Origin: Azolla caroliniana
Lineage: Eukaryota > Polypodiophyta
NCBI GenBank assembly: GCA_043228905.1
Contig: JBHGNT010000015.1
Span: 372,001-436,000 of the forward strand
Reading direction: 5' to 3'
Length of the DNA stretch: 64,000 bases
Position 1 is the first letter of the stretch, and each line of letters starts with the position of its first letter. Shown here piece by piece: positions 23,748 to 36,900 of the stretch. Below the pieces are notes generated by a model. It worked only from the letters and a program-made list of their open reading frames with translations, ran no database searches and was not told where the DNA came from. A program made the translations under genes and the position numbers.

Positions 23748-24873
23748 ACTTTTTATAAACTTCATAAGTCCTAGATAAGATGATGACTTGGAATTCATTA
23801 GATTACATGCAAAAACTTAATGAAAGAAGTCTACTATAAGACGCAACACAATGTTTGAATGTCTTTAAACTCATAGAACATCCACACATATTTAGGTGTG
23901 ATCATGTTGCAATATTCTCTAGCTAAACTCCTGTCATAACCTTTTCTTCTTGTTCCACCTAAATAGAATATACAATGACATAACAAGTGATTTTATTATG
24001 TTACATAATACTATATATTCATTTGAAGGCATGTTAACCAAGGTGAATGAAAGTTTAGTCATGGATTAGTAAGAGTTAGGTGGAGGGATATATGGAAGAC
24101 ACTACATGGGAGAGAAGAAAAGTAATTTAATGCTTGTGGAGGCTACATAAAAGATACAAATCATTTAAATGTTTGAGATCACAATAGGAAATGGCATTTC
24201 ACCTCTCCTTATGTCACCACCTTGTGAACTAGGATGAAAAAAACTCAAGGAAGGTCATTCAATCTTCACATTATTGAATGGCATATCTAACCATACCACT
24301 ATATTTCATTGGGCGATATTCTAAACACATCGTGTACCCAACTGGAAATTCTCAAATGTGTCAATGGTTTCTTTTAACCCTAATGTTGGAGTTTGTCTTC
24401 CTCCTATTGTCTATATTGTTTTAGGTGCGGAAGGTAATAACAACACAAACTTTACTTATTAACTCTTGACAAAATGCAACTACATAATAGGTGGAGTCTA
24501 TGGTGATGTCGATAATGTGTTGTGGTCACGCAATCTTGCCATGGTTTTAACAATGTATCGATTCACTTTGATGCAATTTTTATGTGCACTTTGAGGATCC
24601 ATTTGTGTGAACTAATATATCATTTTTTTCTTAGCCTCCCTCTCTAGAGATGTGGTCATTTATAATTTGCACTTTAGGACCCATTTCCCCTTTGTCTAGA
24701 AAAATAATTATTCTTTCTTTTTTCTTTTTTTTCTTTTTTTCTTTCCAAAAGAGAATATACTCCATTAGTTAAAATATACATGAACACGATCCCTTTCTCA
24801 AGTAGGCCGTGCCAAGATTATCCTAGCCTACATACGAGATCTCACTTATTTATCTTACACTTTTACATATGAC

Positions 24874-25233
24874 TCAAGCCATCCTTTCAGATACATCACC
24901 TACCTTCACTATCCCACTTGCCATGTCTTTCACGCCCCTTGTTCCACTAATGGGAGGGGGAAACAACCATCTGGGTACATCATACTTCCATAGTATATCC
25001 ATTCCATTTGTTGCGGCCATCGGTGTCGTACACCATCTTTTTCGAAAATTCAGCCTCATTAGGTCTGCAGCATCATTAGTACCATTAATCCGCTCATATT
25101 GAGCTCTTAGTGTAGTTATGAGTGTGTGCCAAATTAGCTTAATCGATTCAGCTAGAGGGCGTTTGTGTGCGGAAAATACCCTGGTACACCTTGTTGTCCA
25201 TATATGCCATATAGTAATGGGGGCAAGCAACAT
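24874..25233 (-). mobile_element. LINE C-terminal fragment
   Basis: The minus-strand frame reads IWHIWTTRCTRVF, then LIWHTLITTLRAQYERI. This pattern matches the region following the RT zinc knuckle in plant LINE proteins, where an IWxxWxxRcxxvF motif is typical. No RT core is attached, so it is an isolated truncated copy. Confidence 0.6.
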
Positions 25234-25390
25234 CCAAAGATCTTCAAGTTTTTGATTTTGTACACAATAATTATTCTTTCTTAAGTTCTCCTTTGAGAAA
25301 GATATGCTTCACCAAACACATTGTCCTCTCTTTAGATCACAATATTTCGTTTATGCTCGTTGCCCCTTTGCTCACTTCACATTATTGATA

Positions 25391-25533
25391 AAGAGTCACC
25401 TACATAATCACAACACTCTCAATGAGTGTCCATACACGTCTTGGCATATAATTTTCTACCAACCAAGAGTCACCTACATAATCACAACACTCAATGAGTG
25501 TCCATACACGTCTTGGCATATAATTTTCTACCA
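25391..25533. repeat. Tandem duplication of about 70 bp
   Basis: Two adjacent copies of agagtcacctacataatcac through tggcatataattttctacca. The first copy has two extra bases. Confidence 0.9.
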
Positions 25534-27918
25534 TTATAGTAATACAAGCAAATCTGATAGTATTAGATTAAGATTTCTAGATTTAGGTTTATTGACTATG
25601 TATAAACATAGCATTGTCCATTACTTAGGTGGATAAGAGGTGTAAATATGGAGGGTGTCAAAATGTTACGTTAAAAGTTCTTCAATCTGGGAAGATTTTT
25701 GCCAAAACAACACCTTCCGTTTTTTTTTTTTATTGTCTTATGTCACTGTCATGTTTCCAAACACTTTCACATTTCATAATTGCAACTTGCAAGCAAAAAT
25801 TCCACAAAAAGACAAACTTGAGTGTTTCCACCAACTACATGAAAAATAATTTAGTACATATTCTTGCTTCATGGACAAAAGTATAACTTGAACTTTTGAC
25901 GTGATATATGAATATTTGAATTGGAAATTTTTGTTTCATTACACTTGGTAGAATACTATCATTTCTTGGACAAAGTATAATTTGGACCTTCAAGGTAATA
26001 TACATTGATTTGAATTGGAAATTTTTGTTTTACAATTGAGAACAAAAACTACTCGGAGACAAACTTCAATTCCAACAACTATAGGAAAAATATATAAGTA
26101 CACATAGTAGCATGCTATTGTTTCATAGACAAAATATAATTTGAAACTTCAAGGTAATCTATGATGATTTGAATTGGAAATTTTTGTTTTAGTATCATAT
26201 TTTCTGCCACTCTCTTTGCTTGAATAACCCAAACTATCAAAATTACTTGTTTATATACATCCATGGAGTTAGAGTGACTTTGATTTTGTATTTAACTTTT
26301 ATGTTTTTGTCTTAGGTTTCCACAATAAAGACCATCTTTGTGGGGAGAGGATCTCATCAAGGGAGGATAATCATCAATTGACATTAAATAGTAGAATAAC
26401 CTAAGGCTCCTTCATAGGGTATCCAAATGACAACACTGCGCATTAAATCTTGGAACTATTCAACCTTACAAACACATCTAATTGTTTAGAACCTTCGTGG
26501 TAGCACAAGCTAATGTCATTCATAAACTAAAACCTAAGGATGCCCACCGACCTTTTGACATAATCCATTGTCTATAGGGTATTAAATAATTGTTACAAAC
26601 TAAGATCCAAATACTTGATTAAACATATCATATATACAAAAGTGCATAGGACTAAATAACCATGAATTGCTTGCATCCTTACATTTTATGTTATTGAATT
26701 GCAAGATAGAAATGGTGTATTGTACATATCGCTTCATTTCATAGCTAAGCCCTCTTTCACTTTTCAATCTCTTACAATTTGGATAGAGCTTGTTGTTACA
26801 TAATCCATGCTTGATTCTCTTTGTAATAATCTAAATTTTGATTCAACAGCAATTGTCACTAAATTCCATTTTTTGTGTGTATTCTACAAAATGTTCACAT
26901 AGCCTGAACTAGAAGCGAGAATACTTTTTGCCCTTATCTTCTAAATTCACCAACAAGATCTTCCAACTGATGAAATAAGAATCCAATGTCCTCTTGGTGG
27001 TAGAGGAGATTTTTAGTATCTATGTTTAGAGAGAAGTATCTTTCACAAATTATGTCTTAATGAGTATGGCGGGCCTATGGCCATTATATGTAGCCTAAAT
27101 TTAAAGTGAGTCTGTTGAGCCAAGCAAAATATTTAGAGACATGTTTTAGTGTCTATAAAAATCCTTACTCCTAAAATATCTTCCATAAATTATGTGCTAT
27201 TTAATATGGTCATTATATATAGCCTAAATTTAAGCGAGTCGTTGACCCAGGCACAAAATTTCACCATGTCATTTTTTTAAAAGCAAATTCAAATGACATA
27301 ATTTACTGTATACTTTCATTCCTTAGCAGGCATTTCTCACATGGTGATACCTAGGACTACCAGCCATTCAAATGTGGTAAAACTGTAGGACTACATATTA
27401 GTCTTATATGAATTCCTCCACACGATCGTACTCTGAGGAATCGTAGGATAATTGAAAATTCTGAAGGGAAAACAATTCCTTAGAATAGATATCTTTCCCC
27501 TCCAGTTTGCTTACTTCAAACGTGAGCTGCAACAGCTAAATGCTAGAGGCAGAATTACTAGAAATAACATGATACCCTTTTACTACATCTTAAAAACCAG
27601 CTATACACCTAAAAAAGGCTGTGTGGTCTCCACACATTCAATACCCAAAAAGTATATGTATAGATATTTATAATTTTCATATGTACTAACCAAAACACTA
27701 TCGCCAATCAACTTTACACCACAGTTGACTAAAGTGGACTGCAGAAAGGATTTCCACAGATCAATTATGGTAATTTAGGATGGCAGAAACAAAATATTTG
27801 GAGTATTGCAATATACCCCAACATAGCTCACTGGGGTACAAAGTTCCATTGGGAGTTATTGAAGTGTACATACAATGTACAAATACGAAACTCGGAAAAT
27901 ACATCATCCACAAACTAA

Positions 27919-30900
27919 CTACTTCCCAGATGCCTTTCGTCTACTTTTGTGTCCATTCTTAGAACGCTGACCCCTTCGTGATGCTGTAAATAATTCATGT
28001 ACCTGCATGAGAATGGCTCCAGGAAGATGTGAACCCAAATGCTTCCGTCTATTTTCGCCACGCTGAATAGAAAAGATGATGACATCAGCTGCAGTGAAAT
28101 TAGAGATATGCAGCAAACATTCTGTAGTTGAAATAAAGTATGACAAACATTCTGCTCTTTTTAATAGAAACGAAGTCTTGATGAAACTTTGTGAATCATG
28201 AAAGTGTATTTGACCAGTATTTGAACAGTGCAATTTTAATGCTAAACAGATTCCCGCTATTTCAGTGCAGTCAACTTTATCTATTTTAGAGAATTTCATG
28301 TTTTACTAGCCACCGTAGCAGTGCCATTTTAATGCTAAACAAATTCCCACTATTTCAGTGCAACTGTTCACAAGGCATATAGTAACGTCTTAAAAATGGC
28401 CTATAAGACCAAACAAGAGATTACATCTTAAAATGTACTCTTGTCTTTGTAAACAATAAACGAAAATAAATGTACGGGACTAAAGAATCCTCTTATCTAT
28501 ACATGAACGATTCTTACATCAGATGGAAAGGGACGGAAAAGATTGAGTAATAGTTAGAGTAAGAGTACAAAAGGGATCAGTGTATACGATGGAGAAATAA
28601 CCAAAATAAGGCAGAAAAAAACACGATTCTGAATGTGCAACTTCTGTATATGCCTGTTAATGCCTAACAAACTACCTCAGATTCAAACTACCATGAGAAC
28701 TCAGAGGAATGTTTTGTTATGTTTGTCTCATGCTCGATCTCACATGTGATTTAACATAACAAACTATCGCAGGAAACGGGTAGGTCACTCCTCATCTCAG
28801 ATAAAACATGTGATCAAAAGTCACCTCTCGCACGGCTGCCATCCATAGTAATAATCCACGCTCATTCTCTTTACTTTTTGTGTGGTGCTCTGGGATCTCC
28901 TCAACTCGGTCAATGTTATCATTGGAGAAATAATAATCGCACTACTTCTGCAGCAGCAGCAGGCCTCTATGCAGTAGCAGTAAGTCTCAATTTTCTTGAT
29001 GAGAAGTAAAAACATCAATTTATCATTAATATTCGGTTTTGCAAGTCCAGCTTTGCATTTCACCCATTTTGTCAGCCAAAACATGTTCCACGTGTAATTG
29101 GTGAAACAATTAGTCAAGCATAAGCACCTCATGTGTCCCGCTAATATAAACCAGACACCTTTGTAATACTGAGCTACTAATCACAACAGCCAATTTGTAT
29201 ATCAATACAAACTACTTTCAAAAGGTAAATTTACAAAACCGCTACTTGTTAAGACAGATACCATACTACATAAAATCACATGTGTGTGCTGACTTTTCTT
29301 TTAATATTTATGTAGATAAGCAAAAAAATGTTAACAAATAGCAATACTCACATACCTGTAAGTTTAACTTATAATGCCTGTTGCTTGCTCTGACAAGATT
29401 CCTCCACTTTTGCTGCTAGCCAATAATCACAAACCATTAGCAGGATTCAGCCATTTGTACTTTCACTTAAGATCTGTTCATGAGCCCTTTAGTAAAACGT
29501 TTTTTGAGTAGCATACTACATAAAATCAACACCAATCCCCACAAAAGGCAGTACAAATCCATTCTCCTCCATTTTTATGGTAAGATAAATGCTGTTAATT
29601 TAATGCATACCAATAAATAATATTTAACATAAAGACACGAAACATGATTAATAACGCTACGACTATCAGGTTAATTATCACCATAATCTCCTGGGGCATA
29701 CAATGCAAAGCTTCAAATATCAAGTCACACCTCTTCCAATATTGGATGAGTGCCTTGCATGTATCTAGAAACACAAAGGCTTCAAATAATTTGCCTCCAT
29801 CCCAAACTATCATGGAAATTTTCCAGGTCAACTTTGTCTGATGCCTGATGAACCATCCTGGACGTTTATTACAGAAGGGAGCATATAAGAAAAGATATAC
29901 TTCCGAGGACCTGGCAATTGAAATTCAAAGGCGTACAAAGGAACGCTGTTATCTACAACGAGATAAATTTATTGTTCGTTTTCAGGAACCAATTGGGCAA
30001 TAATCTAGCTCATAAACTTTGTATCTTAATAGAAATATTTAAGCCAATAGAAAGTATGCTAAACCATATATCTTGCATCCATGGCACAAACTTGTCTAAT
30101 AATCATAATTGAAAATAATACTGCATGGATAGATCACTAAACAATTCTGTCATCTGCAGATAAAAACAATGCAGTGGGATAGTGACTGACCTTTACGTCG
30201 GTGGAAGAGCGACCAGCAGCACCAGGGAATGAGAACTTCTTGATATCAACCCACTTCCCAATTCCACAATGAGTTACACCCTCCAAGAGTTTTACAACTT
30301 CTTTCACAGTCCAAGGATGAGCATATTTTCTTGATTTAGGATTTTTTTCACCTGGGACCCCATTTTTAGAAGAATTCCCTTCACTAAGTTTTGAAGCTGT
30401 TTCCACTATTTCCATATTATGCTGTGGTGACAATGATGATGCAGATGTAGCACCCTGATACAACCAATCAATTTCACCCTCTCTGTCTCTCCACATGGCA
30501 TTTAGATCTGAGACATAGTCTCTACCACAATCTCTACGATCCTAGACTGTGCTAAAAATTTAGAAGCAAAAATAGATTGCAAAAAGAATAGCTAGTAAAA
30601 ACTACAAAAAGTAACTAACGACAGTAGCTGAGGCAGAACAACTTCATGAAGTTGCAGTCACAACAAATAACAAAGGATTGTTTCATGATCACTATATAAA
30701 GAACAAATATACCGCATATGCTGAAAAGATCAAGCCAAAAGGATATATTCTGAATGCAATGAATCACAAAAGCAAATCTGATAATAGAATACTTGAAATT
30801 AGAAGGAAACTTCATTATTAAAGCTTAGAAAAAGATAAGCAATATGCTCTTTTTAATTTTGGAGATCATAAATAATTTCATGTAGCACAGTTCAATTTTC

Positions 30901-33900
30901 ATTATGGTTGTAAATGATATACAAGGTTTTGCAATAAAGATCTCAACTACTCTCCTCAGATACACTTTGACATTTCCTCATATATCTTCACTGAATCTTT
31001 CTAGGAATATTTTTCTCACTTGTACAAGAATTATAATTTGATCTTTTCGCCTTTAAGCCACTTGGAAATTTTTAACCTGATCATACAGTTCAAGTGGTCA
31101 AAGTGCCCAATTTAATAAAATGATGTCCCAAAACCATTGATTTGGGGCTTAAAAATGCATGAGCTCTCTGTCCTTCTCCACTTACCTGCATATATACAAT
31201 TTCAAGAGCCACATACTCAATTGTGGCTATTTCATACACTTGTTACACCAACCCTTCTCTATGGTGTAGAAACCAGGGAACCAAGTCTGGAGGCTAGTTA
31301 ATACTATTGTTAGTGATTTGTTCTTATCTTCCATGTCTTATGAAGATAAAATTACAATATATCTGACTTGAGAATCTTACATGTACCGATAACAAGATTC
31401 TTTAGTCTCTTTTTATCTTTTTTACTTTTTTACTTAGTAAGATCTATTTATTTTGATTTGTTGTTCTCAAAGACGAGACACCACTTGACAACTAATCTCT
31501 TGTTTGGCCTTGTAGGCCATTTTGGCTGCTCTTGATTTGGAGCTCTACAAATGAATGTTTGCAGCGTTCTTGCATGGGATTTGCACACAAGTTTTGCTAC
31601 TCCAGATAAAGAAAATCCAGTATGCAAGCTGAAAAAAAGTCTTTATGGGTTCAAACAGGCCCCTAGACAATGTCTTTACAAAGGCAGCCACACAGCCTTG
31701 TTTGTACCCCATCATTCTTGTGTTGTACATTGATGATATGCAGCTGGTAAGGAATGGGCATATTAAAGCTCTAAAACAGCAGCTGAATGATGCATTCTCA
31801 ATGAAATATCTTGGTAATGCTGGGCACATTTTGGATACAAGCATTAAAACAATTGGCAACAGTGATTTCGTTCATTTTCACAAGAAAACTCCATTGAAAA
31901 AGTACATTGATGCAAAGGCAATAACTTAGTGTGCCACTACATCCTCATTTTGGGCTTATGAAGATGATGACGCAGCTAGCTATATGAGAGGTGTTTGTTA
32001 TGCATCATCTTGTGGGTCGCTCATGTGCCCTGGTTTCTACAAGACCAGATATTGCTCATGCAGTGGGAGTTGTGAGCCAGCTTATGGCTAATCCTAGTGA
32101 TGCGCATTGAGATATTGTCAAACAAATACAGAGACAAAATGTTTGGGTTCTGCAACTGAAATTGCAGGGAGAAGGTGCCTCAAATCCATGTAACTCCACT
32201 AGTGACAAAATTTATACATTGGCAGGGGGTGCAATTTCATGGTGCTTTAGACTTCAGAGGATAGTTGCACTATCTACTGCAAAGGCTGATAATATTTCAG
32301 ATACTACAGCTTCCAAAGAAGCCATATGGTTTTAACGCCTATTCAAACCTGCTGACTCTATCCACTTTTAACTTGTTCACACTGTCTGCTTTAATAACTT
32401 TAAGCACATGGTTATCCTAGATTTGGGGTCAAAACCTGTATGAGGTCAATGTCTCTCTCATGTTGCATGAGCCATCTTTCTATCACTCACTCATCTATAC
32501 CCGGTTTATCTGGGCACACCACCCCCATTCACAATATTTGTTATAAAGACATGAAGTTGATGATACACAAAATTGTCTCTGAAACAATGATGCCCTGAAA
32601 CACTCTTGAAGGTCCTAAGCATTCCTGAAATATCACATAATGTCATTTCAGGAACCTACCCATGGATAGATGGATACATCCATGTCAGGAAAGGTGATCA
32701 TATTATTGTGCATATGAAGGTTTGATCTCAATTACAAATAAGAGAAACGATAGAGAACACGAATCAAAGCCTGTAAAATACTGTGTAACAAAGCTTTCTA
32801 GGAGCCACAGAAGAAAGTCACATAAACAAGAAGAGTATATCATACCGACGTCTGAGTAGGAAGTGGCTTTATTTTGATTTTGATATGTGTTGATTTCACA
32901 CTCAGCCTTGCAGTACGTACTGAGATGGCCTTGCGAACAAGTTGTGCCGCTCTTCCAGATGACTTGGTATTCTATTCACCAGAGAGAAACATAAGTCAAT
33001 CAAAGATATTGAACAGAAATTTTAGAAATCAAGAATCCATTATATCCACCACCTTTCGGTTCTTTCTTGCTTGCCCTCTTCTTTTATAGGAAGATGGGGG
33101 TTTTATCTCAGGTATCTCTATATTATCTACAGCACTCTGCACTCCTTCATCCTCCAATGAAATGTTTGTTTCATTTATTTCTTGATTATCATCTTTTAAT
33201 GCAGAAGAAAATAAACCTGTATACATCCCATCGCTCATATTACACGCAGCAAGCTCCTCAATGTATCTTCTTGTAGGTTTGCGCTTCCTTTTCCCTTTGT
33301 TTTCTGATGACTTTACTTCATCAGACTTACCCATATTTCCTGAATCTTCAGAAGTAACAATCTGACTATTTTTCTTATTCTTGGGAAGTTCATGTGATAC
33401 AACAGATTCAAGAGATTCTGAAGACTTCCTTTTAGATCCTTTCTTTGACACAACTGATTTTGGACCCACTTTCAAGGAGAAAGCTGTATCTGGCAATCTG
33501 TTTGTACCACTTCGTGTTCTTGAAGCTGTAGGCGCCCTTGCAGAATCAAGCATAGTATTTCCATTTTGATTATCATAATCCGTAGTGAAGTGATTTTTAT
33601 TTTTGAGCCTGGGAAGTTTATCTGATACAACAGATTTATAAAAGTTTCTTTTGTGCCCTTTCTTTTTAACAATAGTTTTTGAGCTCTCTTTCAATGAGAA
33701 ATCAGTATCAGGCAACCTGTTTGTATCATTTTGTGTTGTTTCCACAGAAATTGTCCCTGCAGTTGGAGATGTAGGAGTCCTTGCAGAGACAACAATGGCC
33801 TCTGCATGAACAAGCATAGAGTTTCCATTTCCGTTATCACTAGATGTAGAATCCTTATTATGTTGCTTGTGCTCCGGATGTTCATGCAATACAATAGATT

Positions 33901-36900
33901 CTGCAGAATTTCTTTCATATCCTTTATTTGTCACAATAGATTCTGAACCCACATTCAAGGAAAAACCTGTGTCACACAACCTGTTTGCACCAGTTTGTGT
34001 TGTTCCCACACCAATTGTTTCTACAGGTGGGGATATAGAAACCCTTGCAGAATCAAATGTAGTCTCTGCACGGACAAGCAAAGAAATATCATTTCCATTA
34101 TCACTATTTGTAGTTTCAAGTGCATCTTCCAAACCCATTGTGATTCTTTCCTTCAACCACAACTTGTCTTTCATAACTGCATGTTGACCAAGAGTTGTCC
34201 TAAATGCTTCATGCAGTTCTCGAATAGATAATTTATCTAAGCTAATATCCCCTTCAAACAAATCAAGTTTTGCATTCTTCATAATATAATCATCATGACC
34301 AGGCTTTTCAAGAAGAAAACTACCACGAGAGTGACTTGGCCAGCTATCCATATTTGCGCCCGAAGGACTTCGAAGTTCCATGCACGCCTCTACCTTTATG
34401 TTTGTATCCAAATTGGATTCCCATTTACAATTGGATGGTTGGTGCTGCTCAAGATAATCTACTGAAGCATTCTTCATCTGTTCTTCATCCAATTTATGCA
34501 GCAATGCATCAAGAAACTACAATGCAGAAAAACTCAACGTTACAACTCTAAAGCAAGATCTGGATACCACAAACCTTTTCATATTTAGCTTACCATTAAC
34601 TGGGCAAGAAGCTTTTGTTTACTTGCTTCAGGCAAATCTAAACACTTCGGCCCTGGAATAAATAAAAAGAATGAGGAATGACATATAACAATAAAAACAC
34701 AATAGAAACAACTGCAACTAGCATAGATTGCCACAAGGGTCAGTATTTAGATTTCACTGTGCAGGTAGGTCCCAGTTGGCAATTGGCATAGTAGTGGTAC
34801 ATTAGATATGTGGGATTTATATAGATGAATTACTAATATATAATGACTTGTCACAATGAACAAGATCAGATGCTTTGACATGTTACGAACCCAAAAGAGG
34901 TGTCCACACAATTGAATACTGATGAATTCTCCATCCCTTCTACCCAAGATAGAGGGTTCATTATCTCTGCTAGACTTTCAGCTTCGCAACAGGTCATGCA
35001 TATCTAGCGCTTTAAGGAGAAGGATTGATGCCAAAAAGGATGTACATCTGAACAATGGAATTGGGCGTGCTAATGCAATTCACTTTGAAGATGGTTGACA
35101 TGTATATTTGTGGAAAATACGGTGGCATGCTTGATGTGGAGCATACAATGGTGTGCCTCTCAAGAGGAAGACACATATGGGTTGTCAAACTATTGCAGCA
35201 TGTTATGATACAAGGAGACAATTGCGATGAGTAGGGATTTGTGCACATCAACAAGCAAGAGCAGGCTTCCAACACTTTGTGAGTAAAGGTTAATAGGTTG
35301 ACTTGCTTCCCAAGGAAACTAGCTCCTTTTGGAGAGTAACGAACTGTGTGATTTGATCCATGATGTTTAGCATGTCATGAATCTTGGGGTTTGCTAGTTG
35401 ACTCTCAACAGCTATCGTTTGAGCATGATTAGCAGCTCTATACCTGCTTTTCATGGTTGTCTCTTCATCTTTATCTTGAAACTGACAAGTAATCGTAAGT
35501 TTAATTTTAAACACGAGGAAAGCATGAGCACGAGAACCCTTATCTAGCCAAGCTTCAATCTCAGCTTTAGATGAACAAGCAACTCATGTGGTTGAAGAAG
35601 GTGAAGTTACCAGTGGTTTCTTTTCACTGTCGTTGACTACATTCCATAGACGATGGTACTGTATCAAGGTCTTTATCTGCAATTGCTATCCAAGTAATTG
35701 TTCCCATCCAAGATGGACATTTTCGGTAATTGGGGAATGTTTGACGAAACAACTGAATTGTTTACAGCAGCTATAAGTAGATCCTCAGGTCTTTCCACTC
35801 CTCCCTATATTCTAGGTAAGGCTCAGATGAGGGAAAAAGAAGAACCTCCTCTGTAGGTTGAAAGGGTGGTTGCTAAGAGAACCTCCTCTTTAGGATGAGA
35901 AGGCGGGCTGCAAAGAAAAGAAAACTACTCTTAAGGGCGGGAGGGTGGAAGAAAAGAAGATATGATTGTGTACTATTTGGTGAAACATCAGGCTGAGGCT
36001 ATGGAGACCTCACAGCTCTGAACCATGTGAGAAAAGCTGTTAATAGCAGCTTCGGAAAAGTTGGAAGAGAAAAACAGACAAAACCAAGCTGTGAGAAGGC
36101 TGTTAGACAGCAGTTGCAAAAAAAATAAAGACACAGCCAAAGAGCAGAGCCTGTTTGTGAGTAGCAGCGGAAAAGTAAAGTTCTTATATAACAGGCTGGT
36201 ATAGCTTATTTGTATAAATTTGGGGGACGTGGGTGAAGTGGTTGTTTGGTAGCTAAGTGACTTTTGTACTACCAAACAAGTATAGGAAATTGTAAAATAT
36301 GCAGGCATCTTAGACTAACTCTCACACAGCAAGATCACTAGAAACTCGAGGAAAAATCAGTAGATTAGGAAAAACGAGCTTTGATTACAAAGATGTAGAA
36401 TGGTTTATATAACCAGTATCTACATGTAGGTAGAAACCCAACGGTCACTTAATTAGGTTCACATTATTCTAACTATATGCAAACCTAACAATTACTTAAC
36501 TAGGTTCATACTATTCCAAGTATGTTCACACCCAACAGTTACTTAACTAGGTTCACACTATTATAACTATGTTCACACCAAAACTTTCATAGGATACACA
36601 TTAAGTGTAAGAAACCCCCCTAAAGTGAATGGTGTGAACTTGAATGTCGTCACTATCCAGGCGTTGGATGAATGCCCAATTCCTTGCGAAAATATTCAAA
36701 CGTTTCTCTTTATAGAGCCATGGTGAAAATGTCTGCAACATTTTCATATGAGTTGGTACATAGACCAATTTTATCTCTTTAGCATGGAACTGCTCCCTCA
36801 CATAATGATAGTGCACCTCAATGTGTTTTGTTAGAGCATAGAAGATGGGATTTCTTACAATATCTAAGGCACTTTGACTATCTGTAAATATACAAGTAGG

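Larger units (their letters stand above)
23748..27918. other. Intergenic region between DUF688 and TRF-like genes
   Basis: No supported gene. It contains a LINE fragment (24874-25233), a 70-bp tandem duplication (25391-25533) and a loosely repeated segment (25885-26190). Within the latter, gaattggaaatttttgttt recurs about three times (near 25918, 26013, 26171). A short pyrimidine tract lies at about 24715-24745. Confidence 0.5.
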
